The notes: generated by a model from the letters alone, not told the origin. A stretch of DNA of 64,000 bases from Brooklawnia cerclae (GCF_011758645.1 NZ_JAAMOZ010000001.1:2542001-2606000); one strand, 5' to 3'; counted from the first letter of the stretch, positions 1-8,805 are shown. A program made the numbers and translations.

Positions 1-1564
1 AATCACGGCGTGTGCCGATGCAGGCCAGGAAGACCTTGGCATCCTTGCCGCTCGTGGCGTCGCGCAGCTTCTCGAACGGCTCCGCGTCACGTACCCAGGA
101 CAGGCCCGCGCGAGCGGGCACCTCGGGACGAGGAGTCCGGCCCTCGATCGGGGCCTCGCTCGGGTTCGGGAACTCCGAGACGCCGGTGATCGGCTGCTTG
201 CGCGTCGCGAGACGCTTGGCCCGCTCCGCGTTCAGCCCCGCAAGGGCTTCGGCCACATAGCCACCGGCCAGTGCCGCGGCCATGCCGCCGGCGGCCTCGA
301 CCTTCTGGAACTCGGCCCAGGCGGCCTCGGCGATCTGCCGGGTCAGCGACTCGATGTACCAGGCACCACCCGCGGGATCGTTGACACGCCCGATGTTCGA
401 TTCCTCGGCCAGCACCACCTGCGTGTTGCGGGCGACGCGCCGGCTGAAGTCGTTGGACAGGCCCCAGACGGCGTCGAACGGCAGCACCGTGATGGCCTCC
501 GCCCCGCCGATGGCGGCGGAGAAGGTGCTGATCGTGCCGCGCAGGATGTTGACGTAAGGATCGTCGCGGGTGATCTCGCGCAGCGAGGTGACTGCTTGCT
601 GACGGGCACCGCGCTTGTCGGCGGGTACCTCGAAGACCTCTCCCACCCGGTTCCAGGCCAGACGCAGCGCGCGCAGGCGGGCGATGGTCGCCACCTCGTC
701 GCACGTGGCGGTGACACGGAAGTTGATGGCGTCGAAGGCATCGGACGCCGAGACACCCTGCTCGATGAGAGCCCGGACGTACTCGACCGCCGTGGCCAGC
801 AGCCAGGCGGCTTCGTGCACGTCGCCTGCGCCGGCGTTGTGGTAGATCGTGCCGTCGACGACGAGCGCCCGCGACTTCTTGTAGCCGGCGAGGCGCTTGA
901 CCCACCCGGACAGGCCCGACAGGTCGGCGGGAGCGCCGGTGAGCGCCGCGAGCCCGATCGGGTCGAGGCCCAGGTTGAGCGAGAGCTCGGCCTTGTCCTT
1001 GTCGGAAGCCTCGAAGATACCCAGCAGGGCCTCGGCGGCAGCCACCTGGTCGGTGCGGCTGGAGACGTCGACCTTGGCCAGATCCAGCAGCACGTCACCG
1101 AGCGCGGAAGCCAGGTCGGACGCGGACACCGCGTCCGGGTCGACCCGCAGCCAGACGCTCGTCGCGCCGCGCTCCAGGTCGGTCAGGATCGCCTTGCGGT
1201 TGACGCTCGCGTCGGGGTCCTCGTGCAACGTGCGCACGTCCCAGGCGTCCATCTGCCCGGTGCGCACCGTGGTGCCCCGAGTGAACGGCGCCGCGGCGGG
1301 TGCTCCCAACTCGCCGACCGCATCGTCCACTGTGTAGACAGGCTCGATCACCAGGCCATCCACGGTCCTGATGCGCAGGCGGTCGACCGCCTGCTCCGGG
1401 CTCAGCAGCTTGTTCTCCGGACGCCCCTTGTTCAACACCTTTGCGACGTCTGCCGCCCACTTGTCATAGCTGGGTGCTTCGAAATCGCCGGCGAGAACGA
1501 GGTCGTCGGGTACTGTGTCCGCGACGGCCGTTGACGCGCCCGCTGGCGGAGTCGGTGTCGTCAT
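1..1564 (-). CDS. mutA: Methylmalonyl-CoA mutase small subunit, partial (runs off left edge)
   Basis: Small (beta) subunit of the adenosylcobalamin-dependent mutase that interconverts succinyl-CoA and (R)-methylmalonyl-CoA in propionate metabolism; it pairs with the large catalytic subunit, presumably encoded just outside the window. The frame opens at ATG 1564 behind a strong GGGAGGAG ribosome site and stays open for 521 codons to base 1, so the stop and the C-terminal cobalamin-fold region are not visible. Recognisable stretches are 'YDKWAADVAKVLNKG' near the N-terminus and TIM-barrel segments 'GTIYHNAGAGDVHEAAW' and 'NIGRVNDPAGGAWYIESL'. It lies downstream of, and on the same strand as, a dehydrogenase gene, separated by 169 bases that contain a 9-bp hairpin. 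Family assignment is firm; small versus large subunit rests on the short acidic N-terminus and overall pattern. Confidence 0.9.
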   Translation of the reverse strand, partial: MTTPTPPAGASTAVADTVPDDLVLAGDFEAPSYDKWAADVAKVLNKGRPENKLLSPEQAVDRLRIRTVDGLVIEPVYTVDDAVGELGAPAAAPFTRGTTVRTGQMDAWDVRTLHEDPDASVNRKAILTDLERGATSVWLRVDPDAVSASDLASALGDVLLDLAKVDVSSRTDQVAAAEALLGIFEASDKDKAELSLNLGLDPIGLAALTGAPADLSGLSGWVKRLAGYKKSRALVVDGTIYHNAGAGDVHEAAWLLATAVEYVRALIEQGVSASDAFDAINFRVTATCDEVATIARLRALRLAWNRVGEVFEVPADKRGARQQAVTSLREITRDDPYVNILRGTISTFSAAIGGAEAITVLPFDAVWGLSNDFSRRVARNTQVVLAEESNIGRVNDPAGGAWYIESLTRQIAEAAWAEFQKVEAAGGMAAALAGGYVAEALAGLNAERAKRLATRKQPITGVSEFPNPSEAPIEGRTPRPEVPARAGLSWVRDAEPFEKLRDATSGKDAKVFLACIGTRRD

Positions 1565-1676
1565 CGGTTCACTCCTCCCATGTGATCGGCTCTCGTGAAG
1601 CCTTCCTTGCGGGCTCCCGTCCGACCCGACTCGGTCGCTCGGGGGCGTTGGTGGCGGCTTGCGCCCGGGGCCCGAA

Positions 1677-1709
1677 AGCGGGCTGGATGGGCTTGCCACA
1701 CAGCCCGCT
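1677..1709. terminator. 9-bp hairpin between dehydrogenase and mutA
   Basis: Perfect arms AGCGGGCTG (1677-1685) and CAGCCCGCT (1701-1709) flank a 15-base loop. On the minus strand the hairpin follows the dehydrogenase stop by 24 bases and is followed by TTTCGGG, so it may attenuate or end transcription before mutA. There is no real U-tract, so its terminator role is only an inference. Confidence 0.4.
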
Positions 1710-1733
1710 CAGGATATCAGGGGCGGTTCCCGG

Positions 1734-2636
1734 TCATTCGGCGGCCTTGATCTCGATGCCGTTGAGCTTGGCCTGCGCCTTCGTGAGGGACGCGCAGAAC
1801 TCCCCGCCGAAGCCGAGGGCGCTGGCGGCGCTCAGTGCCTCGTACACCCCACCGCCCACCATGGTCGGAATGCTCAGGTCGCCGGCGAGCCGGTTGTAGT
1901 ACCGGACGTCCTTGCGGGCGTTGTCGAGCTGGAACGGCAGGGCGTCGAAGTTGCCCTTGAGGGACTCCCCCATGATGTTGAGGGTGCCGCCGTTGGCGAA
2001 GCCGCCCCCGCCGAGCACCTCGATCAGCTTCGCCGGGTCGACCCCCGACTTCACGCAGACCGCGAAACCCTCGGCGAGGATCGTCAGGGCCGCCTGGAAC
2101 GCGGTGTTGTTCACGAGCTTGATGACATGCCCCGCGCCGAGCCCGCCGCAACGGTAGATGTTCTCGGCGAAGCACGTGAGGATCGGCTCGATCTCGGCGA
2201 ACAGTTCGTCGTCGGCGCCCGCGAGCACGTTGACGGTACCCGCCTCGGCCTCCTTGGCACTGCGGGTGAGCGGGATGTCGGCGAAACGCGCTCCCTTGGC
2301 GCTCGCCAGTTCGGCGAGGTGGTAGGTCATGGACGGCTCCGAGGTGGAGGCATCCATGATGATGAGGCCTTCCTTCGGGTCGGTCAGCAGCGCGGTGACG
2401 ACCTGCTCGACGTCGGACGCCGTGGTGACGCAGATCACGACGATGTCACTGATGTGGCCGAGCTCGGCGTTGTCGGCCGCGCGGGTGGCTCCGAGTTCGT
2501 CCAGCCCCTCGGGTGCCCGGCTGCGCATGGTGTAGGCCAAGGGGTATCCCTTGAGCAGGATGTTCTTGGCAAGACCGTGGCCCATGAGGCCGGTCGCTCC
2601 TACGAAACCGATCTGCTTGGTGGTGGCGTCGGTCAC
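1734..2636 (-). CDS. NAD(P)-dependent beta-hydroxyacid dehydrogenase (3-hydroxyisobutyrate / tartronate semialdehyde reductase family)
   Basis: 300-aa cytosolic oxidoreductase of the 6-phosphogluconate dehydrogenase-like superfamily. The Rossmann dinucleotide loop 'GATGLMGHGLAKN' is at residues 11-23 and the catalytic lysine motif 'GHVIKLVNNT' is near residue 170; length is typical. The usual DxPVSGG substrate motif is replaced by 'DIPLTRSAKEAEAG', so the exact hydroxyacid cannot be told from sequence. The start is GTG 2636, preceded by GAGGGGAA. It is divergent from the patatin gene at 2760 and reads towards mutA. A role in valine breakdown (feeding propionyl-CoA) or in tartronate semialdehyde reduction are both possible; context with mutA slightly favours the first. 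Confidence 0.8.
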   Translation of the reverse strand: MTDATTKQIGFVGATGLMGHGLAKNILLKGYPLAYTMRSRAPEGLDELGATRAADNAELGHISDIVVICVTTASDVEQVVTALLTDPKEGLIIMDASTSEPSMTYHLAELASAKGARFADIPLTRSAKEAEAGTVNVLAGADDELFAEIEPILTCFAENIYRCGGLGAGHVIKLVNNTAFQAALTILAEGFAVCVKSGVDPAKLIEVLGGGGFANGGTLNIMGESLKGNFDALPFQLDNARKDVRYYNRLAGDLSIPTMVGGGVYEALSAASALGFGGEFCASLTKAQAKLNGIEIKAAE

Positions 2637-2746
2637 AGTTGTTCCCCTCGCTTCATTGCTTGTCTGGTGGTTGCCCCCAATCCTGCCACCCGCCGGGCCC
2701 CCGCGAGATCTGCTCCCGCTCGACGGCCGGGCCGCCGCACGCGTGA

Positions 2747-2752
2747 CACAAT
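2747..2752 (+). promoter_or_regulatory. Likely -10 box for leaderless patatin transcript
   Basis: CACAAT lies exactly 7 bases before ATG 2760, with no ribosome site between. The spacing matches the TANNNT-6/8-ATG pattern of other genes here, which supports ATG 2760 over the in-frame ATG 2751. Confidence 0.4.
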
Positions 2753-2759
2753 GCGGGGT

Positions 2760-3695
2760 ATGCCGTTCGATTCGTCCGCCGCCCCGCTGACGAGCAATGT
2801 CACCGATGTCGCCCTCCTCTTCGAGGGGGGAGCCATGCGCGCCAGTTACACCTCGGCCGTCGTCGTGGCACTGCTGCGGGCCGGCATACACCTCGACTGG
2901 GTGGCCGGGATCTCCGCCGGCTCGTCCAACACCGCCAACTATCTTTCCCGTGACGCGGGACGCGCACGACGCTCGTTCGTCGAGTTCGCCGCCGACCCCT
3001 GTTTCGGTAACCTGGGCACCTTCCTGCGCGGGCAGGGCATGTTCAACGCGAACTACATCTACCGCGAGACCGGGCTCACGGGTGGCGCCCTGCCGTTCGA
3101 CTTCGCCACGTTCCAGGCCAACCCCGCCCGTATGCGCCTGGGCAGCTTCGAAGCGGACACCGGACGCACCTTGTTCTGGGGACGATCCGACACCCCGACG
3201 CTGGACGATCTCATGGTGCGGGTGCAGGCCTCGTCCAGCCTGCCGTTCTTCATGCCGACGGTGACGATCGGCGAGCACACCTACGTGGACGGGGCACTCG
3301 GCCCCAGCGGGGGGATCCCCCTGGATGTGGCGCGCGCCGATGGCTTCCAGCGTTTCTTCGTCGTCCTCACCCGGCCCCGCGACTACGTCAAACGGCCGAT
3401 GCGGATCACCCGGGCGATGCGGTCGTACTTCAGGAGGTTCCCTGCCGTCGTCGACGCGCTCGCCCGGCGGGCGGCGAACTACAACCGGACGCGCGAGGAA
3501 CTCACGGAACTCGAGCGCAGTGGGCAGGCGATCATCTTCTACCCTGACGGGTACACGGTCGCCAACAGCGAGAAGAACGTGGCGAAACTGACCCGTAGCT
3601 ACGAGGACGGACGCGCCCAGGCCGCCCGCGAGTTGCCCCGATGGCGTGAGTGGCTCGGCCTCCCCCCTGCGAGCTCCCGCCCCCTGGCAACCTAG
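2760..3695 (+). CDS. Patatin-like phospholipase family protein
   Basis: 311-aa predicted cytoplasmic acyl hydrolase. The Ser-Asp dyad of patatins is visible: nucleophile motif 'GISAG' (about residues 47-51) within 'DWVAGISAGSSN', an oxyanion-type glycine loop 'LLFEGGAMR' (about 19-27), and 'YVDGALGPS' carrying the Asp. The long C-terminal part with 'YNRTREELTELE' resembles the E. coli YjjU group. Substrate is unknown. ATG 2760 is preferred because a CACAAT box sits 7 bases upstream (leaderless); ATG 2751 is an in-frame alternative. Divergent from the dehydrogenase at 2636 and convergent with marC, with a large hairpin between. Confidence 0.85.
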   Translation: MPFDSSAAPLTSNVTDVALLFEGGAMRASYTSAVVVALLRAGIHLDWVAGISAGSSNTANYLSRDAGRARRSFVEFAADPCFGNLGTFLRGQGMFNANYIYRETGLTGGALPFDFATFQANPARMRLGSFEADTGRTLFWGRSDTPTLDDLMVRVQASSSLPFFMPTVTIGEHTYVDGALGPSGGIPLDVARADGFQRFFVVLTRPRDYVKRPMRITRAMRSYFRRFPAVVDALARRAANYNRTREELTELERSGQAIIFYPDGYTVANSEKNVAKLTRSYEDGRAQAARELPRWREWLGLPPASSRPLAT

Positions 3696-3747
3696 CGCCC
3701 CGCCCCCCACACTCGCCCCGCCCCCCGCTTCGCGGCTGGGCCATCAC

Positions 3748-3817
3748 GAACCCGCGGACGGAATTGTCAGTTGCGGGCGAGATCCCATCCGCAACTGATG
3801 ATTTCATCCGCGGGTTC
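3748..3817. terminator. Large nested hairpin (29-bp near-perfect stem) between convergent genes
   Basis: Outer arms GAACCCGCGGA (3748-3758) and TCCGCGGGTTC (3807-3817) and inner arms TCAGTTGCGG (3767-3776) and CCGCAACTGA (3789-3798) are perfect. The two 8-base joints between them differ from perfect complement only by transitions, so in plus-strand RNA they form three G-U pairs and one mismatch: in effect a 29-bp stem with a 12-base loop. It lies between patatin (+) and marC (-) and can act as a shared terminator, though it lacks a U-tract. Confidence 0.6.
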
Positions 3818-3856
3818 CGGCGGGCGGGAAACTGGGACCGGGCCGGGCCGTCGTCC

Positions 3857-4444
3857 TCAGGCGAAGAAGTCGCGGATTCCGCCCAGCATCATCTGGACGG
3901 CGATGATCACCAGGATCATCCCCATCAGGCGCTCGGTCGCCAGCAGCGTGCGTTCCCCCAGGAACCGGTGCAGGCAGCTGGACGCCAGCAGGATCGCCGA
4001 CGAGACCGCCCACGCGATCACCAGGGCGAGCAGGATCAGCGGCCACTGCCCGGGCATCTGCTGCATGAGGACGATCTCGATCGCCAGCACCGACGGCCCG
4101 GCGACGTACGGCACGGCGAGTGGGACGATGAACGGCTCGTCCACGACACGCTCGGCCAGTGGACGGTCGGGGCTGGGGAAGACCATGCGGATGGCGATGA
4201 GGAGCAGGATCACTCCCCCTGCAGTGGCCAGTGCGGGCTGAGTGACATGCAGGAGTTCCATCAGCCCGCGGCCGAGGAACAATATGATCGCCATCACGCC
4301 GAGCGCGATCAGCAGTTCTCGCGTCAGCACGAAGCGGCGACGAGCGGGAGCGACGTTCCTCAGCGCGGCGAGGAACAGCGGCACGTTGCCCAGGGGATCC
4401 ATCACCAGGAAGAGCGTCAACGCGACGCCTGCAACCTGGGACAC
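3857..4444 (-). CDS. MarC family integral membrane protein
   Basis: 195-aa inner-membrane protein of the MarC/UPF0056 (YhgN-like) family, function unknown despite the historical 'multiple antibiotic resistance' name. Six hydrophobic segments are visible. Diagnostic family motifs are 'VMDPLGNVPLF' near residue 15 (the DPxGN..P signature) and 'VAGPSVLAIEIVL' near 115. The start is GTG 4444, six bases after GGGAGGATCT. It stands alone between a convergent patatin gene and the same-strand CmpB gene 110 bases upstream. Confidence 0.85.
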   Translation of the reverse strand: MSQVAGVALTLFLVMDPLGNVPLFLAALRNVAPARRRFVLTRELLIALGVMAIILFLGRGLMELLHVTQPALATAGGVILLLIAIRMVFPSPDRPLAERVVDEPFIVPLAVPYVAGPSVLAIEIVLMQQMPGQWPLILLALVIAWAVSSAILLASSCLHRFLGERTLLATERLMGMILVIIAVQMMLGGIRDFFA

Positions 4445-4555
4445 AGATCCTCCCGAAGATCAGTCACGAAACGATAGATAACACCGACCGATCGACACTA
4501 CTACGGAAGAACAATCGTCTATGCCGCGCCCACCGCGCAATTCGCCGGAGGCACC

Positions 4556-5344
4556 TCACCGGATGGGGGCGACGTGACGTGTGCCGCCGACACCGGCATC
4601 GTCCGCGATCGCTTCATGCGGCGGCACGGACGCGTGGGAGCCACGCACGGCATTCGCGCCGCGCGCCCCGGGGAAGGCTGCGTTCAACCTGGTCAGCACG
4701 GCGCGCGAGCCCCGTAGCATGCGGATCCGCCGCCGGGTCACACCGTTCTGGAAGTCCGCACCCAGTTCGTCCAGCTGCCTTTCCAGCTGTGCCCGCACCT
4801 CGTCGAGGCTTCCGCGGATGGATTCGATCTCGGGGCGCACCCGTACGACGGCGACGACCGCATGCACCCAGTCGACGACCATGACCGCGCCGAGGCCGGA
4901 CGCCAGCGACACGACCACCAAGGGGTCCAGACCACTCAGAAACGCCTCCAGGGGAGGATCGATCACCTCGACGACGACGAGCCCAGCGACGCCGAAGCCC
5001 AGGGAGTTGCCGAGACATACCCGGCCCTGAATGTTGCCGAGCCGGCCGCTGTAGTCCCACAGGACCAGGCCCATCATCTTCTCCAGCAGCACATGCCCGA
5101 TGAACTCGACGACGGAGGCGATCAGCATGCCCGTCAGGAAGACGAGCGCGGGATCATCGCGGATCGGCCGTGTGAAGGCCAGGATGCCGACGGCACCGAA
5201 CGCGTAGATCGGTAGCACGGGACCCGTCAGGAAGCCGTGATTTCCGACCCGATGCCAGCGGACCAACCGGACGACCCCCTCGAGCACCCAACCGCCGAAC
5301 GCGTAGGCGACGAACATCAACACAGTCATGCTGACGGCGATCAT
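4556..5344 (-). CDS. CmpB-type putative ABC-transporter permease family membrane protein
   Basis: 262-aa membrane protein of the ABC_trans_CmpB family (unknown function). About five hydrophobic segments fill residues 1-165, including the family hallmark 'WDYSGRLGNIQGRVCL' around 100-115; a hydrophilic C-terminal tail of about 95 residues ('EIESIRGSLDEVRAQLERQLDELG' region) is predicted to be coiled and cytosolic. ATG 5344 is chosen because AGAGGGGGGAC precedes it and because it lies one base after the upstream patatin stop, so translation is probably coupled. Last gene of a TetR-patatin-CmpB operon. Confidence 0.7.
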   Translation of the reverse strand: MIAVSMTVLMFVAYAFGGWVLEGVVRLVRWHRVGNHGFLTGPVLPIYAFGAVGILAFTRPIRDDPALVFLTGMLIASVVEFIGHVLLEKMMGLVLWDYSGRLGNIQGRVCLGNSLGFGVAGLVVVEVIDPPLEAFLSGLDPLVVVSLASGLGAVMVVDWVHAVVAVVRVRPEIESIRGSLDEVRAQLERQLDELGADFQNGVTRRRIRMLRGSRAVLTRLNAAFPGARGANAVRGSHASVPPHEAIADDAGVGGTRHVAPIR

Positions 5345-5345
5345 G

Positions 5346-6218
5346 TCAGCGTCCCCCCTCTTGGAGCCCACAGGGCGAGGCGAGCAGCCCCATCTCGGGC
5401 ATTCCGCGCCGTTCCGCCTCGTCCAGAGCGATCTCCGCCGCGGTCCGACCCGCGTCGATCAGCCTGGGGACGTCGCTCGTCGACCACATGGACAACCCCC
5501 TGTGGTCGGGACGGATCACGAGCGTCGCCGGGTCATGCTCCCACGCCTCGGCCTGCTCCGTGGCGCCCGCAACGGGTACCAGTCCCCACTCGGGACGCAG
5601 CCGGACCGCGATGGTCCAGTCGGCGCCGAGTTCGCGAGCCGCCCCGATCGGGAGGTTCGCCGCAAGCCCCCCGTCGAAGAGGAGCATCCCGTCGCGCGCC
5701 ACCGGCGGGAAGAGCCCGGGGATGGCGATGCTGGCGCGCAATGCGTCGGCGAGCGGCCCCGAGCTCAGGACGACACCCTGCCGGGCGCGCATGTCGGTCA
5801 CCATCGCGCCGAACCGCAGGGGAAGGTCCTCGATCAGTTCGGCCACCCCCCGGACCGAGAGGGTGTCGGCCAACGCGGTCGAGTCCAGCACCCCGAATCT
5901 GGGCGTGAGACTCAGCCGTCCCACCTGCGACCAGCCGCTGGCGAGCACGAGCGATTCCATGTCGTCCACGTCCATCCCGGAGGCGTACGCGGCCCCCACG
6001 AGGGCACCGATGCTCGTCCCGACCACGACCTGAGGACGCAGCCCGCGCTCGGCCATCGCCTTGAGCACCCCGACATGGGCCGCGCCGAGGACCGCCCCGC
6101 CCCCCAGCGCCAGCCCGAGTCCCGGAGTCGTGCCGGCCGGGAACGGCGGTCGAACCCGGTCGGCGGTCGCCGAGGACGGCTGATCCTGTCGAAGCCCCGT
6201 GGGCGCGCCCCCGGTCAT
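5346..6218 (-). CDS. RssA/NTE-type patatin-like phospholipase
   Basis: 290-aa bacterial patatin of the RssA/NTE group. The glycine-rich loop 'LALGGGAVLGAAHVG', nucleophile motif 'GTSIG' and the Asp motif 'DGGLAANLP' are all present, so the catalytic dyad is complete. No signal peptide. The start ATG 6218 overlaps the TetR stop (ATGA, 6218-6215) and has GGAGGAGCG upstream; its stop is one base from the CmpB start. The tight coupling suggests the TetR controls a lipid- or membrane-related pair, the hydrolase and a membrane protein. A second, unrelated-looking patatin lies at 2760. Confidence 0.85.
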   Translation of the reverse strand: MTGGAPTGLRQDQPSSATADRVRPPFPAGTTPGLGLALGGGAVLGAAHVGVLKAMAERGLRPQVVVGTSIGALVGAAYASGMDVDDMESLVLASGWSQVGRLSLTPRFGVLDSTALADTLSVRGVAELIEDLPLRFGAMVTDMRARQGVVLSSGPLADALRASIAIPGLFPPVARDGMLLFDGGLAANLPIGAARELGADWTIAVRLRPEWGLVPVAGATEQAEAWEHDPATLVIRPDHRGLSMWSTSDVPRLIDAGRTAAEIALDEAERRGMPEMGLLASPCGLQEGGR

Positions 6219-6838
6219 CGCTCCTCCCCGGCGGAGCGGGCAGGCAGGGGAACGGCGCGAGCAGGGTTCAGCCCGTCCAGGAAGAGGCTGAGATAGCGTC
6301 GGCGCTCCTCGGGAGCGGCATCGAGGATGAACGGCAACGTCGTCACCATGGCCAGCAGGCTGGGCACGTCGTCGGATTCGAGGTCGGGGCGCAGGTTGCC
6401 GACGGCCTGGGCACGCGCGACCGTGTCGCGGAGCGAGGCGTCCTGTGCGAGGTGGTCGACCACCAGGGCCGGCAGGTTCCTCAGCGCCTGGACCACGCCA
6501 CGCTCCGCTTCGAACACCCCGACGACCCGCTCGGCAACCGACAGCAGATCGTCCCGCGACGCGTTCGAGGAGCCGAACTCCTGGAGCAGGGGACGCACGT
6601 CCTCGGCCCATACCCGATCCATCACCGCGGCGGCCAACGATTCGCGGTTGGGGAAGTGTCGGTAGAGCGTCGCTATGCCGACGCCGGCGTCCTCGGCGAT
6701 GCGGTTCAGCGTTGCCGAGGACGACCGCCGCAGAGCCTCACGCGCGGCCTCGACGATGCGTCCGATACTCGCGAGCGCGTCGACCCGGACGGATCGCACG
6801 TGGCCCACCGACTGACCCACACTTGATTCCGATAGCAC
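6215..6838 (-). CDS. TetR family transcriptional regulator
   Basis: 207-aa repressor-type protein with an N-terminal helix-turn-helix ('TLNRIAEDAGVGIATLYRHFPNR', residues about 44-66, cited here by ends TLNRIAEDAG and ATLYRHFPNR) and an all-helical ligand domain. GTG 6838 is used because CAAAAT lies 6 bases upstream, giving a leaderless start; later in-frame GTG codons are alternatives. A dyad GATAG-N4-CTATC sits directly upstream of that -10 box and is the probable operator, so the operon is likely self-repressed. First gene of the TetR-patatin-CmpB operon, only 31 bases after the GH2 stop, so read-through from the glycan locus is possible. Confidence 0.85.
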   Translation of the reverse strand: MLSESSVGQSVGHVRSVRVDALASIGRIVEAAREALRRSSSATLNRIAEDAGVGIATLYRHFPNRESLAAAVMDRVWAEDVRPLLQEFGSSNASRDDLLSVAERVVGVFEAERGVVQALRNLPALVVDHLAQDASLRDTVARAQAVGNLRPDLESDDVPSLLAMVTTLPFILDAAPEERRRYLSLFLDGLNPARAVPLPARSAGEER

Positions 6839-6849
6839 ACTCTCATTTT

Positions 6850-6863
6850 GATAGCTGCCTATC
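6850..6863. promoter_or_regulatory. Candidate TetR operator GATAG-N4-CTATC
   Basis: Perfect 5-bp arms GATAG (6850-6854) and CTATC (6859-6863). It overlaps the end of the presumed -10 box CAAAAT (6845-6850, minus strand) and extends upstream of it. A third GATAG lies at 6831-6835 over the start codon region. Position fits repression of the adjacent tetR operon. Confidence 0.5.
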
Positions 6864-6869
6864 GTTTAT

Positions 6870-8717
6870 TCAAATCACCTTGTCATCCCGTACGTTCGAT
6901 CTGCGTGAGTCGGCTGTCTCGCTCACATCGGCCGCGCCGAGCCGCGCGAACGCCTCGTTCAGCTCCCGATTCAGCTGCCGCAGCAGTTCCTCGTTCGGCT
7001 TCAGCACCGCGCGGTCGTACGTGAGCAACCCGTTGGTCTCCCCCTCGACGTCACTCACCTGCGTGTACACGCACCCGCGCAGGCCCTGCTCCACAAGGGG
7101 AATCAGCTGCTCGCGGTACAAGGAGGCGAGCGCCTCGTCCAGTTCCTTCCCAGAAGCGAAGAACTTGTAGCCGAACGCCGGGTGCTCGTTACCCGTGTGC
7201 CCGGGAACCGAGAGGTTGTAGCCGCCGAACTCCGACAGCAGGAACGGACGCCGGTCGTGCGACGGCGGTTTGTGGAGCCGCAGCACATAGCGATGACGAC
7301 TCCGGAAGTCGCCGCCTCCCTGGTCGTACCAACCGGAGGCCGCGTCCACGAGACGCGTGGGGTCGCTCCGGCGCACGAGCTTTTCCAGACGGCGAGTGTC
7401 GAACTGCCCCCACGCCTCGTTGAAGATCACCCAGCAGACCACGCTCGGGTGCGGCGACAGGTGGTCGATCATGCCCACGAGATCGGCCGCGAACTCCTCC
7501 CGGTCGGCGGCCGAACCGCGTCCGGCAGCCTTGTGGGCACGCCGCGACCTGTCCTCCACATGCAGGTTGAGGGCCATCGCCAACTGCGATCCCCTGGTGC
7601 CGACACGCGGGCGTCCGCCGTTCACCACATCCTGGACGACGAGCATGCCCAGACGGTCGGCGTGATGGTAGAAGCGCCGCGATTCGACCTTGACGTGCTT
7701 GCGCACCCCGTTGAAGCCCAGGTCGCGCATGCGCCGCAGGTCGAAGACCAGCGCCTCGTCACTGGGAGCCGTGAGCCCCGACTCGGGCCAGTAGCCCTGG
7801 TCGAGCGGTGTGTTCAACAGGATCGGTCGGCCGTTCAACACGACCGCGGGACGTTCCAGCGGTCCGGCCCCGGGGATGGGGCGAAGGCCCACGGTCCGGA
7901 TCGCCGCCCAGGCGGTTATCTCGTCGTCGGCGGTCGTCACCGTGAGGGGGTAGAGCCAGGGATCATCCGGTGACCACGGCCGCGCATCGGGTATCGGCAC
8001 ACCGATCGGCTCGCCCGCCACGCCCCGGACGAGCGCCTGTCCCCCACCCGGCAGGCCGACCTCGATCGTCACCTCACAAGCATGTTCGCACGAGACGAGC
8101 ACGTCGATACCGTCCAGCCCCCGCCAGGTCGAGGTCGTCACCCGCGTGATCGCGTTGCCGGGCAGCGGCTCTGCCCAGACGTCCTGCCAGATGCCGCTCG
8201 TCGCTGTGTACCAGATGCCCCCGGGCGCAAGCGCCTGCTTGCCGTGTTGCTGAGTGCCCTTGTCCGTGGGGTCGCGCACCACCACGACCAATTCGCTCGC
8301 CCCCGCAGGCACCTCCACGGTGAACGGCAGGTACCCACCCCGGTGCCGTCCCACGGGCTCCCCGTCGACGAACACGACGGCCTCGTGGTCGACGGCCTCG
8401 AAGTTGAGCGCGACCCGTTCGCCGGCCCACGCGCCGGGCAGGTCGAGATGCCGACGGTAGAAGAGCGTCTCGTCGGGACGCAGGGCCCGCTCGACCCCGG
8501 AGGCAGGCGTCTCGATCGCGAACGGGACGACGATCGCCCCGTCGAACTCCCCGGGTGGGCGCTCGTCCTCGATGGCGCCGCGAGCCGGCCTCACCGCGTA
8601 CTCGCAGCTCCCGTTCAGGCTCTGCCATCGCGGGCGTGCCATCATCGGCCGCGGGTACTCGGGCCGTGGAACGTCGATGGAGGTGGCGTCGGACCACGGA
8701 GATCTCACACCAGCCAT
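6870..8717 (-). CDS. Glycoside hydrolase family 2 protein (beta-galactosidase/glucuronidase type)
   Basis: 615-aa predicted intracellular glycosidase, no signal peptide. Domain order is the GH2 one: jelly-roll sugar-binding domain (about 20-190, with 'FYRRHLDLPGAWAGERV' and 'GRHRGGYLPF'), Ig-like domain, then the TIM barrel with 'GFNGVRKHVKVESRRFY', the acid/base motif 'VIFNEAWGQ' and the nucleophile-region motif 'LLSEFGGY'. It is the last glycan gene of the leftward cluster, 88 bases after the glycosyltransferase stop. ATG 8717 follows GGGAGC closely; MMARPRW further in is a fallback start. Exact sugar specificity cannot be read. Confidence 0.85.
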   Translation of the reverse strand: MAGVRSPWSDATSIDVPRPEYPRPMMARPRWQSLNGSCEYAVRPARGAIEDERPPGEFDGAIVVPFAIETPASGVERALRPDETLFYRRHLDLPGAWAGERVALNFEAVDHEAVVFVDGEPVGRHRGGYLPFTVEVPAGASELVVVVRDPTDKGTQQHGKQALAPGGIWYTATSGIWQDVWAEPLPGNAITRVTTSTWRGLDGIDVLVSCEHACEVTIEVGLPGGGQALVRGVAGEPIGVPIPDARPWSPDDPWLYPLTVTTADDEITAWAAIRTVGLRPIPGAGPLERPAVVLNGRPILLNTPLDQGYWPESGLTAPSDEALVFDLRRMRDLGFNGVRKHVKVESRRFYHHADRLGMLVVQDVVNGGRPRVGTRGSQLAMALNLHVEDRSRRAHKAAGRGSAADREEFAADLVGMIDHLSPHPSVVCWVIFNEAWGQFDTRRLEKLVRRSDPTRLVDAASGWYDQGGGDFRSRHRYVLRLHKPPSHDRRPFLLSEFGGYNLSVPGHTGNEHPAFGYKFFASGKELDEALASLYREQLIPLVEQGLRGCVYTQVSDVEGETNGLLTYDRAVLKPNEELLRQLNRELNEAFARLGAADVSETADSRRSNVRDDKVI

Positions 8718-8805
8718 GCTCCCAGCGATGCGGGCACGCCCACAAGCCGCCGCACTCCGACCGTGCGGCCGACCCGGGACGCGGATGAGCCCGCGCCACG
8801 CGCGG

